64,000 nucleotides of DNA from Coccinella septempunctata. Taxonomy: Eukaryota; Arthropoda; Insecta; Coleoptera; Coccinellidae. The stretch lies in the NCBI RefSeq assembly GCF_907165205.1, contig NC_058197.1, positions 18,375,766 to 18,439,765 on the forward strand, in the 5' to 3' direction. Under the pieces are notes generated by a model. It had not been told where the DNA came from, ran no database searches, and worked only from the letters and a program-made list of their open reading frames with translations. Shown here one piece after another: positions 23,491 through 35,418 of the stretch (position 1 is the first letter of the stretch; every line of letters starts with the position of its first letter). The position numbers and the translations under genes were made by a program.

Positions 23491-26400
23491 AAGACGGTGG
23501 TGTGTTGTGTTAAGGTTCGGTTTTTCACGTTCCCCGAGCAGGAATCTCGTGTGCCAAAGTGGATAGCGTCTTCGCGTGGATACTTTTAACATCGGGAGTC
23601 AAGGTCAGTACACCTGATGAGGTAGAGCGTCGAGAATGTCTCGCTGAAGAAACGGTAACATCTACTCGTGGTGTTGTTGTCGGTTGAACGTCCTCTCTCT
23701 ACTCTCGTTGTTCTCATCTCGTGGAATTGGTTTGTTTGTTTATCGGACAATCTGGATTTTATTCTCTGGTCGATTTCGGGTAATTCAGCGGTGTTTCTTG
23801 AGCACCTATACCAGGTGTCCATAAAATAACGACTGTTACTTCCGTTGTATTGTTGGTCGGTTTATTTCGGGTGCTGGTTAGGTCAGAGAATTACTGGATT
23901 GTAATGTGACTCCCAAAACGGGAGTCACTGATGTTTTGATGATGATCTATTGGGAGGCTTCAGTCAATCGATGATATTTCAATAAGGAAAATCTTCTCCA
24001 ACCGTATTATTCTCGGTATTATTCAATCTCTGATAGAGTGCGATGCATTTGGACTTTGTGAAGTCATTGAATAAAACTCTTCCTTGATACCCTCTCTGAG
24101 TGAAAAAGGAACGAAAATTCTACACTTTTCAACTGCCAAAATTGGTTGTTTCTAGACGAACGCTGAGAGGGTCTATGTCCAATGATACTAACTCTATTTT
24201 GTATCAAATTTCATCGAGTTTTTTACATTTGCTTTCGAAGTCGACCAAAAAATCAACAAACACACTTATGAATTTTGCAGTCTGGGACGATCGACTCACT
24301 TTGAGAGCACAACATTGGAAAATGGAGTATTATAGAAAATATTTCTGGCGGTTTGGAATCTGATATGATAAAATTTGAAGTAAATGATCATAGGCTTTTT
24401 GAAACCTCTCGCATTGAAAAATTACAAATTGCATAATGCATTAGATTCCTATAAAACTGATATATTCACTGAACCATTAGTGACAAGCGAGGTGACAAGT
24501 GGATGTTGCATTTCGCAGTATCAAAAAAAAGGAATTACATACAATATTCATTCCCTTGTGTGCGTTCATGAGCTAGAGCGAACAATTATTTTAATTACTG
24601 TTGAACAAATATGCTCGATTTAATTATTCAATAAATTCCAAATGAAATTTTCCACTGATAATAATTATGTTGAACAAGCAAACGGAATAATAATTATCTG
24701 TCAATATTTGTCGATGCAGCAAGTGTGAAACGAGACACGGTATCGATATAAAAAAAAAGATTAATCATTGGATTCTTCGCTGAAAAATTTTCTATTCGAA
24801 CTGGTCGTTCAAGTTCTTGGTTGATACCTGAAACCTTTGTGTCTCAACGACGGAAGTGCAGAGCTACCCGGTGGTTAAAAATGCCCAACAGTTATTGTTA
24901 AAGAAGGTGAAAAGGGACTGACAGAAGCGAGGCAAATATATGTCGGACCTGTATTCATCGTTCAACAGGATAAATATTTTCAAGCTTAGAATAAACATCG
25001 CGCCAATAGATCGCACAAAGATTCTACACGAAAAAAGTACAATAGTTTGTTATTTCCCAGGAGAAATCTACGGCTTAGCAGGAAACAGTTGTTTTTTAGA
25101 CTTACGAATCAGTCCAACCACTTTCTGAGCGTTTCCTAACGAAACTCTCGTACAGGGTGTCTCCAAAGGTGGGGCGTTTTTTTGACAGAAGGTAGAAGTC
25201 ATAAAATAGGTCATTTCGCATAAAATATTGGAGATGGCTGAGCGACAACCCCTAGAAGTTCGACGAAATTGTATTAAAAAAAAGTACGGGACTGTGCTCT
25301 TATTGTAACCCTAGTTCATCTGTTAAAAAATGCCTATCTACTTGTATGACAACGTTAGTTGTCAAATTTTCTATCCTTCTCGATTCCAGAGGTTTATTGT
25401 CGGAAATAATCGTATTTGACTTCTGGCTAAAGATTATTATCACTAATATAAGGCTGGTAATGATAATTTACGACTATCTCGAAATTAATATATACCGTCA
25501 GGTTATTTCCCATTTTTTGAGAGATAGAATAGAATAGAATAGAATACATTTATTGATCCTTCCAGACATTAATAAAAATGTATAAGACACGTCAAGACAA
25601 TTTCTGAAAAAAAAATTAACATAGTAAAGAACAAAAACAAAAGAAAAAAGAAATTTTTGATCTTAACATAACTTATCTTTTAAAAATTCTTCAACACTAT
25701 AATAGCACTTGTTGCTCAAAAGTAATTTGATCTGATATTCCACGTTCAGGAACAATTTCCCACAAAATTAGTTCCATAATTAATGCTCAACATCGAAATT
25801 GATTGAATTTGAGAAATACGACGTATCGTGAATTTAAACGATCGCAAGAAGAGGTCAATTCAGGTTATTCATCGATATTTCCCCAATTAAAACTAATTAT
25901 CCGTCGCTCTGTGTCTTTGCGAAAGGTTGAGTCTTCCACGAGACATTCTTCGGTTGCGGAGATGAAGCTTTCCGATACTTTTAAGTACACAGGTGCTCCG
26001 AAACTAATTGAGCGGACAGCAATAATGGTTTCTCAACACAATAAATTCTACGGTCTTTTGTTATAGTTACTTTTATGGTGCACGCCGGATAAGACGGACT
26101 GGAAAGAAACTATCGTTCTTCAAGGTGAAATTCGAAATGAATCACCGTGTATATCTTAATGGTGGTCGTTCGTTTCAAATGTATCGCTGCGGAGTAATTA
26201 TATATATTGAAACTTAAGAGCATGTTTTCACGGAAATATAAGGACAAGTACGTGTGTATATAGCGTTGAAATGGGAAATAACTTAATCAGCAACGGAGAG
26301 ATCTGTTAAATGCTCGGAATAACTTAGATTTGGCGTTTCTGTGAATTTTTTCCCGATAAAAGAATGAGAAGGTTTCGGAAAATATCAAGGTTCAGCTCTG

Positions 26401-26920
26401 TTTCATTCGATGACATCTTTCTCGTTCATGTGAAATGCTTGATTTGAATATTGGTGAGAGAACAGGCGAATTTATAAAGTTGATAGATTAAGAAATTAGT
26501 AGTCCAGAAGATTCACCAGATTTCAGAAATACCGAGGCCAAAAAACACTTTTTTTCGCTCTATGAACCGACACCGTACTACCCACCCCTGAGATCGTTGC
26601 CAACCTTACTTTTCTTAAACTGACGTTAACCTGTGAGATCTGTCAGGCGGGAGTTTACTCTGTGATCGTGGACGCGTTCAGATTCGAGTTTGGTAAAATC
26701 TCTTCACAAGCTTGTTTGTTTGGGCGCATTTTAATCTTATTTTGTTTCTTTCAATCTTTATGTGTATGTGAGCTAATAATTCAACTCTTAAATTTGTTGG
26801 GGTTCATTATTTTCGATAGTAATTTATGTACCAAGGGTGGCTTGTGGACTTTTCCATTAAACTTGGGTAAAACTTACGAAAGCGCTGAAGTGCCACACAA
26901 AAACAAAAATTCCAAATGTA
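23491..26920. other. AT-rich non-coding DNA
   Basis: No coding exon recognised. TACAGGGTGTCTCC at about 25,152 resembles an insect transposon end. A pentamer run is listed separately. Confidence 0.4.
25522..25546 (-). repeat. (TAGAA)n run beside an AATAAA word, possible retroelement tail
   Basis: Four TAGAA units are followed by TACATTTATTGATCC. On the minus strand this reads GGATCAATAAATGTA then a TTCTA repeat: a polyadenylation-type word followed by a pentamer tail, as in some non-LTR elements that end in short tandem units. No coding part of such an element is recognisable alongside. Confidence 0.4.
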
Positions 26921-26921
26921 C

Positions 26922-27335
26922 AATTCCGACTCGCAAATCGGAATTCCGACTTGTATCTCAGAATTCCGACTTGTAACTCCGAATTCCGACTTGTATCTCA
27001 GAATTCCGACTTATAACTCGGAATTCCGACTTATAACTCGGAATTCTGAGTTACAAGTCGGAATTCCGACTTGTATCTCAGAATTCTGACTTGTAACTCA
27101 GAATTCTGACTTACAATTCGGAATTCCGATTTGTAACTCAGAATTCTGACTTAGCAAGTCGGAATTCTGAGATACAAATCGGAATTCTGAGATACAAGTC
27201 GGAATTCTGAGATACAAGTCGGAATTCTGAGATACAAGTCGGAATTCTGAGAAACAAGTCGGAATTCTGAGATACAAGTCGGAATTCTGAGATACAAGTC
27301 GGAATTCTGAGATACAAGTCGGAATTCTGAGTTAC
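26922..27335. repeat. 20-bp GAATTC minisatellite in inverted orientation
   Basis: About twenty units of exactly 20 bp, consensus GAATTCCGACTTGTATCTCA. Units to about 27,040 run forward, one unit near 27,041-27,060 is reversed, then forward units run to about 27,154. From 27,155 to 27,335 all units are reversed (TGAGATACAAGTCGGAATTC). Single strands of the two halves could pair over more than 80 bp. The reversed half is more uniform than the forward half. The longest minus-strand frame here (27,138-27,470) is only a read-through of the repeat. Confidence 0.93.
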
Positions 27336-28550
27336 GAGGATTTTTTTTTTGGGTAGCTCGCCAGCGATGACTACAGTCATCTTCCAGCTGTAGAAAAACT
27401 TGAAAGGTTGAGCGAATGATATGGTACGAAGGGCCACACCCTTTCTCTCGTTGAACGCACCCTTTTCCACCGGCTCGGCGTCATGTGTGCAAGGGAGACC
27501 GTATAAAAGAATATTGGCTATTTGGGTCTTCCACCTAGCCAGTTTTAATTATTATTGGCCCGCTCGGGCACAATGGTCTCGATTATTATTGGGGGCTTAT
27601 TAGCGACCCGGTTGTTGGTCTTTGTTTTTACTTCTCTTTATGGCGACGCCGAGGGTGCTATATTAGCCGTTTTTGTACTTACGCCGAAAGGAGACGATTA
27701 CGATACGAACGTTGAGGTCGTTAGGGGGGGTTCGCAGAATAAAACACGTTCCGATTGTTGCGGGGGTCTACGTATAGGGTCTCGAAGAGAAATGGCTAAT
27801 TTCACGTGCGTGCCACGAGGAAGGAACTAAGGAAGACGAGACTGGAAGAAAATCCTGCTTTCTAGGGAGATGTCAAGATGCAATCTCTGGCCATTTTGAC
27901 CTAATGATTAGGTATCTCATTATCGTTAGGGCATAAGCATCGGGAATATATAATATGACAAAGTGATGCATTCGAAACGTTTCACATTTTGGTGTGCGTT
28001 GTGGTCTGAAAGGTTTTTCTACGAAGACGAAACTTATCTTGGTGTGGTGAACCAGTTTCTCGTTCTTCAGTTCGAAGATATTGTTCTCGACAAGGGTGGT
28101 GTCATCAAGACCGTACCACTCGATACACTGAGGCTATTTGAAGTCGTAGGTTTATGCCTTGTGACCATGAAGCACTATTGAAGGCAGGAATACCCAAGGT
28201 ATGTTATAACTTCATTGAAATCTCCACCAAAAGCCTGTTCTCCAGTATGGTACCACACTGGCTTGTCTTTCGGTCTATATTTTTCATCATCGTTTCTTCT
28301 CGATGATCTGTTTTGTTATTCCTTCTGTTCTACCACATCGATATGTATCTTTGTTGTTGGTTATTCTTGAGCTTTTCAATTCACTTTATATAATATGTTT
28401 GTATTGCAACCTTTATCGAAGCCATAAGAATGTGCTGTTCTACTCCACAAGTTATCGCATTGTCTGTGAAATAATAATTGAAGAAGAAGCCATAACACGA
28501 GCCATAACATAAGTCATTCTCTCGGTCATTCTATTCCAAAGCTTTTCTAC
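27336..28550. other. Unique-looking non-coding DNA
   Basis: No gene recognised; frames are short and lack domains. The right end merges into the 3' tail of the retrotransposon fragment that follows on the minus strand. Confidence 0.4.
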
Positions 28551-28554
28551 ATTG

Positions 28555-29215
28555 GTACCTTAGAGCACTATTAGCCTTTCGGGAACTGCGACCATGTAGA
28601 CCTTTTGTTCTCTACCCTACTCATTCATAGGAACCCAAGGAGGTCGTCAATGTTGTTGATAAAACTGACAACATACTCAAAGGCCTTGGCCGTTACCTCG
28701 TGAGTATCCAGGACAGGTTTCCCCGTATGAGTGGTTCTCTGGCCAGCCAGCTCTGGACACTTGCATACCACGTATTCAGCTGTTTCTGCTTCTGATCCAC
28801 AGAGCCTACAAATCTCATCTGCTGACTCTCCCATAAGGTACAGATGATATTTGTACCGACAGTGCCTTGTCAACAGTCCCACCATCACCCGAAGCTCAGC
28901 TCGTGATGGCTTCAGCAGTTTTCTAGTGTAGGTCGGTGAAATCATAACGAATTTCTTTGACTGAGTGAGTCCAGGAGTGTTTCACCAGAGGGTTAATCTG
29001 TTGTTTAACTCCCATTGTTGGACCACTGCCTTATATTGGTCTTTCCAAGCCTACAGGAAGGCTCAGGTCCAGCAGTTGTTAACCTTGATGCTCTTTTTGC
29101 AAGTTCATCGGCTTTCGCTTTTCCTTCAACACCACAATGGTCTGGTACCCATAGTGGAATCATTGTTGTATCTCGTCTTATGGTCCCCCATGTCAGCAGA
29201 GTCTCTGGCATTGGT
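28555..29215 (-). pseudogene. Non-LTR retrotransposon 3' end: RNase H half and zinc knuckle
   Basis: On the minus strand, 29,211-29,005 encodes MIPLWVPDHCGVEGKAKADE, then LAKRAS, the C-terminal half of RNase H (the HxGxxGNExAD block, with His changed in context to DHCGVEG). After a frame change, 28,945-28,625 encodes LLTRHCRYKYHLY, EICRLCG and AEYVVCKCPEL. The latter is a cysteine knuckle (C-x2-C, then H/Y, then C) common at the end of such polyproteins; the usual His is Tyr here. The coding part ends near 28,628. A 3' tail resembling that of the 53.7-kb copy continues to about 28,555. Nothing 5' of RNase H is present, as expected of a 5'-truncated insertion. Confidence 0.85.
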
Positions 29216-30540
29216 ACCTTTGCTAAGTGTCCTTTTCTTCTAGACGAGTAACTGGGCAGTCGGAGTCTTCATTCTGCTTTTGTGTTTATCATTTGATCAG
29301 GGATAATTGTTGAGGAAGCCTGAGAGGTAGCCCCATTTGATTCGAACAAATAAGCAAAGCTTGTGGAAGAGACCTTCATCCAGAACTTGATGAGGCTCAG
29401 AAGATGGAAAAGAAGCAAACCTTGTCTCGTAATTTTTTTTTGCTTCTGCTCTGCATGGAACTTCGTGGATTTTTTTTTGCACTTATACACTTTGCTCATT
29501 CTGTTGTTACGCCTTTCTGCTCCTCCCACACATTAAAGGTTTGTCCCCAAACCTCCCAGTCAACATACTGTGGTTGACCCTTCATTTATACCGCACATTT
29601 CAGCTCGGAATTTTTCATAATCATTCTCCGAGGTCTTCCCGTCTTGATCCATCAATTTTCGTCAGCGTCCATCTTCGTAATCTCGATTAAATCTCACCCC
29701 CCTGACCCGTTTAACCTCCCCCTCGCAGCCGATACCCCATAATTGCTGGGTAACGCCCCCCCCCCCCTTTCACCTTTGCCCGAATTTCGAAACGTAAATC
29801 CGACCTGGAATAATTTAAAAGTTCATTAATTCCCGCCCGAGGGGGTTGAAGGGGGTGGTAGGTAGAAGGCACCGCAGAATACGCGCCCGGGACAGAACAT
29901 TTTCTTAATTAAGGGCGAGAAAACGACGACTAAAAAAGTCCAATTCAAGAACTCACTAATTATAACTTGGGCCCTCAAAGGGATCGCAGGTATGGGCAGG
30001 CCGGTCAAAGGGCATGTTCGAACACGACCGGCAAGGCTGGAACAATGGGCTTGTCCGGCATTCGGATTTGGGTCAGCTTTTCGAGATGATCATGATGAGA
30101 AATCCTCATTGTTATCTTGAGATAAAGACTGAAAAATCCTCTGAGAGATGCTGGTTAAAATTCAAATTACAGATTGATATCGAGTCGCTAGAGTCCATAA
30201 AACTTTTATCCCCCTACAGATCATCAAATTACCTAATTAGCATCATTACCGCGCGTTTAACGATCACGAGGACCGAAAAACAAATTTCGCGACGCTGCCT
30301 TGGCATATTTCAAAACTGAGAATGCAATAAAATAATAAAAGTAATTCGAGAGTCGGTCGCGAAGCCATTAAAATGTTAGATGAGTGGCGATATGGTCAAA
30401 CGCCCGGTAAGATCTTATCTTAATTTATTCGTGCAAATTAAAATAGGATACAGCATGCCCCAACAAACACCACATTGTACTATCAGATCTATGCGCGATT
30501 AAATATCTCGGATTCCGTTCTATAATTGCTGGTGATTCTG
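29216..30540. other. Unique-looking non-coding DNA
   Basis: A C homopolymer run of about 14 lies at 29,755. The segment to about 29,530 is T-rich with no element signature. No gene recognised. Confidence 0.4.
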
Positions 30541-30544
30541 GTTG

Positions 30545-31055
30545 ACAGGCATATCTTAGGTCTCTAGGGCTCAGTCCTGCGTTTTCTGCAATGCTCCTCG
30601 TTCATCGTCTAGTCCTCGTGAGTTTTGGTGGTCTTCCTGTCAGTCTGGAGGTGTTGGACTCTTTTGGTTTTGCCATTTTCGTCAGCTTTTTATCCACCTA
30701 CATTTTATAGTCTACATATCTCAAGCGTTTCCTCATATCTTTTATGATCGTATACTGTATAGTTCGTTATGTTTCTCAGTATTCTCAATTCTTTTCTAAG
30801 TTGTCTTTTCTTTTATGCATTTTCGGTTCTTGTTTCAATGAATAGGGACATGACGCAACTAACACAGGTTTTGTGATTTCTGACCTCGCTATATATGCCT
30901 GAATGTTTGTTATTCCATACTATGTCACATAGGCATCTTGATATCAGGAAAGCTTTAGTTGTTTGGCTCTGTAATTCTTAGTTTAGGTTTCTGGTACTTG
31001 TTATTTTGGAGCCAAGGTATGTGTATGACATAACTTGCTCTATACACTCATTATA
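30545..31055 (-). pseudogene. RTE-like retrotransposon RT C-terminal region, heavily decayed
   Basis: Read on the minus strand, several frames together give SYTYLGSKITS, SRCLCDIVWNNK, KTCVSCVMSLFIETRTENA, YDHKRYEE, GRPPK and AENAGLSPRD. In intact invertebrate elements these correspond to YLGxxIT, YLxDxxWxNK, YKTCVRPVMTYxxETRA, the DHxRxEDIR block, the PPGRPPKRW block and a terminal ACQPE-type tail, in that order. The run contains many stops and frame changes. The palm motifs should lie at coordinates above 31,055 but are not visible, so the copy is either truncated or decayed beyond recognition there. Confidence 0.75.
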
Positions 31056-31206
31056 CCGTGAGAGGTTGCATTTTCCCCTGAAATAGAGACGCAAAAGGTT
31101 ACGAAAGGCAGAAACGCCGATATGGCACGAAAACTGATCTTTCACTCGTCCCCTAGGGGGTAAACACTTGAGATTTTCTGCGGCAAAAGATTGCCTTCCT
31201 CAAGAT

Positions 31207-31296
31207 CTCCTTGGATCTCCTCGGATTTCCTTGGATCTCCTTGGATCTCCTAGGATTTCCTTGGATCTCCTCGGATCTTCTTGGATCTCCTTGGAT
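31207..31296 (+). repeat. 10-bp minisatellite, nine units
   Basis: Nine uninterrupted 10-bp units of the form CTCCTTGGAT, with CTCCTCGGAT, TTCCTTGGAT and CTCCTAGGAT variants. Confidence 0.9.
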
Positions 31297-31469
31297 CTCT
31301 TCCTACTGGAGTAAAAGATCTTCTCATTGGTTACCCCTCGCTCGTCCCCACCACATTGTGTCCTTTTAAAAATCTCGTATTATCTTCCTAATGAGGTGAT
31401 TTAGATCAGCCATTGTTACTTTTTCATCAGAATTATGATGAGCTAGTCTTCAATCCAGCTTCATCTAGA

Positions 31470-31640
31470 AACGAAGTCCAGTAATGTTCTTCCAGAAGTT
31501 ATTTCCATTGTTACAGGTATCGCTGCTTCATATTGGTCTTTCCCAAGACCACAGAAAGGTTCAAGGCGTAGATGACTTTTCCACAAGTCTATCTTTAAAC
31601 TCCTCTACCTTGGCACCAACAGAGGAGTCACCTTATTGCT
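31470..31640 (-). pseudogene. Very decayed copy of the RNase H retrotransposon family
   Basis: TATTGGTCTTTCCCAAGACC and ACAGAAAGGTTCAAGG, preceded by GTCCAGTAATG and CCATTGTTAC, align with the spacer between RNase H and knuckle in the copies at about 29,000 and 54,650. The coding frame is gone. The order and orientation match the 28.6-kb copy, about 2.4 kb away. Confidence 0.6.
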
Positions 31641-31760
31641 TGTGGCCAGTTGGTTGATGGTTGAATGGCATTCCTATGTTAGGACTGTGATTTCAGGGGC
31701 CCCAGCATGGCCTGTCTTTTCATTGTTATGTAGGTATGAGTCCTTTTGAGGTCAATCTGA

Positions 31761-32934
31761 AGGAACCCTCGAGCACAGCTAGGCTCTCTTTTAATAAACC
31801 CCAATGCCATCGCAACGATGAACGAAAAATCAACCACGACTCGCTATAAAGGTAATCGATTGTCCAGTTGGTCCATCGTTACCGCCTTATCGTGGAAGGA
31901 ACGTCGAAGAATCGAGTAGTAAATTCATTAGAGAGCGCGGACCGTCCCTTGGCCGTAAAATATCGCGTATGAACTCGGTCGGGGGCTGAGGAAATAGCAT
32001 GACGGAAGTCGGGGAAAATTGAGTTTCCGACACTTCTTCCAGCGCGAAATAAATTGTCGAGGGTCCTTAACGGGGAAGGTGTAATCCAGACCTTGGCAAG
32101 TCTCGAACGTCGACCGATCGGATGGTTTGGGGGCGCAGACTCGCGCGATGATTTTTTTTTCGTTGCGTCAGAACAGGCACGATATTCAAATTAGGGGTTG
32201 GGAATCGTACGCTCCAAGGGGTTTGGAGGGCTTTCTTGACCCCGTGATCGGGGCCGAGCTTTGTTGTTTCGAGAGAGAGGAGGCTAAAGTTAGAATGCTC
32301 AACTGGGCGAATTCTTCCCTCTGGATTAAGATGTCTAAAAACGTGCTCAGCCTATTTCTACGTGTAAAACACGTCGCTCTATGAGTGGCGTTAATTCTCT
32401 CTGATCTCGTCGATCGTCACATTGGTGACACTTATGCTTCGCACACAGATGACACTTGTGCTTCGTCTGACAGGTGACACTTGTGATTCAACTCATGTTC
32501 GATGGTTTTTCTTCTAAGGCAACTTTCGGGTATTTGGGAGTCGTTTAAGTGGGCAAAAGTGTCAACTGAGCTCAGTTCGGTACTTCGTGATAAAACGCCA
32601 TCTTACTCTGGATCCTCTGCTCGGCCATGTTGATCTGGAGAAATGTCAAAATGGTCCAATGACACTTTCCAATATTAACGCATCGACTAACGCTTTTGAC
32701 GCCTGTTTTTCACGTGTTTTGGTTCCGTACAAAGCTCGGAAAGTCTCAAAGGAGAATATGATTTTCTGTTTCTTCATTATACTTGTTCCGTTTTGGAGTA
32801 AGCGTTAGGAGGAATGGTTGAGGACCGCCTATGTCAAAACACTTCTTCAATTGCCTCTTTCACTGCCCAAAAACAAAAGCGAAATTAGAAAACAGCCGAA
32901 AAACGCATGAGACAATTGGGATTTTTTGACGTTC
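31761..32934. other. Unique-looking non-coding DNA
   Basis: A small three-unit repeat of about 30 bp (GTGACACTT..GCTTCG) lies at 32,423-32,480. The plus-strand frames here have no recognised domain. Confidence 0.4.
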
Positions 32935-33345
32935 ACCGATCGTAAATGTAAACGATCATAGAATTAACTCCCGCGTGACGTTTCTTGCAGGTAAATGTCA
33001 GTTTGACAAGAGTTAGGTTAAGTTAGGTTAGGTTAGGTTACCGATCGTAAATGTAAACGATCATAGAATTAACTCCCGCGTGATGTTTCTTGCAGTTAAA
33101 TGTCAGTTTGACAAGAGTTAGGTTAAGTTAGGTTAGGTTAGGTTACCGATCGTAAATGTAAACGATCATAGAATTAACTCTCGTGTGACGTTTCTTGCAG
33201 GTAAATGTCAGTTTGACAAGAGTTAGGTTAAGTAAGGTTAGGTTAGGTTACCGATCGTAAATGTAAACGATCATAGAATTAACACCCGCGTGACGTTTCT
33301 TGCAAGTAAATGTCAGTTTGACAAGAGTTAGGTTAGCACCGATCA
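32935..33345 (+). repeat. 105-bp tandem repeat with TTAGG tracts, four units
   Basis: CCGATCGTAAATGTAAACGA starts at 32,936, 33,041, 33,146 and 33,251, spacing exactly 105 bp. Each unit has an imperfect palindrome (GATCGT..ACGATC), then CGTTTCTTGCAGGTAAATG, then AGTTAGGTTAAGTTAGGTTA and further GGTTA units. The last unit is cut short after one GGTTAG. The pentamer (TTAGG)n is the ancestral insect telomere unit; here it is an interstitial tract that belongs to the local repeat. Confidence 0.93.
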
Positions 33346-35352
33346 CAGACAGGGGTGGGTAATATCCGAGGTAGTATCGATTCGACTCCTAGAGCGAAGG
33401 ATATTGTTTTTGGTATTTATATATTATTAATTAATTTCATGAAAATTGTAGAAGTACCTATTGCTTGATTTTACTCCCTGAAGATGCTGACTTAGGTGTT
33501 ATCGTTTCCGGAAATTATTTTGTGATAATTATAGAAATAATGAATAATAAGTTCGCACAAATAGAGATTATTTGGTTTTATCGGTATATTTACCCAATGA
33601 ACACGTATTTGTTCCAAAGTTCGCTATGTGCAAAGTGTGATTGTTCACAGGGTAAATCCCCTGGTTTGTTGGCCGATTTTCCATCAGTGACAAATTGAAA
33701 TCCCATTTCGAATCTTGACATCAAATTTGGGACGAGTTTGGGCAAACCACCTCGATTGCCCTATTCAGATACATGTCACTTTTTCTCGTATCGTCTTCAA
33801 CGGATAGATCGGACTAGAGACGCGTCATTTTTCAATGTGTTAGCCCCGAAGTTAATCCATTCTGTCGGTTGTTTCACCCCTAAGAATACGAGATATTGGA
33901 TCGAGTTCCGTTGTTCGTAACTTTCGCAAGTTCTTCCTAAACTAAACCGAACTATGCTCTGTCGTTTAATTTCTGTTAATAATTCCGGGGCACATACGCC
34001 ATCTTGGGCGTTCCGCTTCCATATTTCGTATTCAAATTAGAAACTTCCACGGCCGCCGAAGACTAAGATCCGCCAGGCTTTCACCATCCGCCGCAGCATT
34101 ATAAACCGCACAGAATATGGTCCAAGTTTGAGTAATGTCTATTTAACTGCCTCATTTTCGGTTGTGCAACTGCCTCTTGACGAGCTATCGTTAATTGTCT
34201 TTTCTAGTACTTGAGAAAACAAACGATGAGTGCATGTATTCAGTGGTTCGGCTTCCTCGAAATGAGGAATTGCTTGCCGAAGGTGAGGGACTTCTCTCGG
34301 CAGTTATCACTCATGATGTGGAGACTTAGGCTTTCATAAGTTGTACAAACGAAGAGATATTGAATCACAATCATTGTGTGAGAATTAGGGACGTTTTCGA
34401 TAAGGATCTCACGATCTTCAGTCTCGAAAATACTTTGTTTGTCATTTGGATTAAATGTTGGAAGTACTCACTGAAATTCAGCAATCTTCAATTTCATATT
34501 CACAAAATAATCGTGAAGAATTATAACAGGAAGCCATTGAAATCGTTGTTTCAACTTACCCTCTCATAATGAGATGCTTAAATTTCGATTCTGCCTCGAA
34601 AATCGCATCGATATTGATGGGTAATTTGCAATTGATGCAATACAGTGCGAGCATTGTTTGTCCCCAGATAGACAGATAAGATAAAACCGCCGTTAGTTCT
34701 AGCGGGTGAAAAGTAAACCTTTTGTTTTCGACGGCAGCTTTCGAGTCAACGTCAGTCATCAGTTATCGACCAATTTTGTGTGGGTGTTACGGTTTCCGTT
34801 CGATACTCTCTAATTTATTTCGATGCTTAGAGTCCATTAGCTCCTTTATTATTGGATTCGGTGAGTTATGGCGGTTCTGAAATAGCTGGAATCGATGAAA
34901 ACGACGAGTTTATCTTGTAACGTCGAAGCCGAAGAAGAATTTATTCAATTCTGGCAGCCCTGGATGTTTCCTCACGTCTAGTTTTACGTCAATCAAAATG
35001 GATTGATAAGAGCTACAAATAGAGTGACCAATTTAGGTTTCCATTCCGGGGTTTTTATTGGACGCTCTTAGCTTGTTTCTGTCAATCGTTCACCTGTATT
35101 GGCTTCTTAGCTTCGGGAAAATTTCATCGCCAATCTATAGAATGCTTGATTGATTTTTCGGCAATTGAAGAAGATAAATGTACGCTTTTTCACGTGTATT
35201 TTCTGTAATTGGTTTTTCAGCCCCTTATTGACGGTTCTCAATTGTTTTCTCAACCTTCAAACAAACCATCTATGATTTTTTTGATCATAAAACTAATAAG
35301 AGACTAATAAAATGCGAAATACAGATTTTAATATAATTTTCTTCTGTTACAG
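33346..35352. other. Non-coding DNA, probably intron or 5' flank of the start exon
   Basis: No tandem structure. A candidate donor, TTGGATTCG|GTGAGTTATG, lies at 34,861, about 490 bp before the acceptor at 35,352. Upstream of it, TCAGTCATCAGT near 34,753-34,764 resembles an arthropod initiator. A short 5' UTR exon ending at 34,860 is therefore conceivable but unproven. The last 16 bases, ATTTTCTTCTGTTACAG, form the acceptor. Confidence 0.4.
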
Positions 35353-35418
35353 AATGAAGTAGCCCACTGCGTTTGGGCGGGCCGCATACAGGGTGGCCAA
35401 TAACCTCAGAGAGGCGCA
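35353..35418 (+). other. 5' UTR part of start exon
   Basis: The segment lies between the acceptor TTTTCTTCTGTTACAG (ending 35,352) and the ATG at 35,419. It contains TACAGGGTGGCCAA, a word like the ends of some insect transposons and similar to words near 9,934 and 47,771, so part of the leader may derive from a mobile element. That last point is inference. Confidence 0.6.

Noticed and set aside
27138..27470. 110-codon frame with repeated SEFRLVSQNSDL
   Set aside because: A translation of the 20-bp minisatellite (three units are 60 bp, 20 codons), not a repeat protein.
33000..33045. True telomere or telomere-adjacent DNA
   Set aside because: The TTAGG tracts are only a few units long and belong to a 105-bp local repeat flanked by ordinary sequence.
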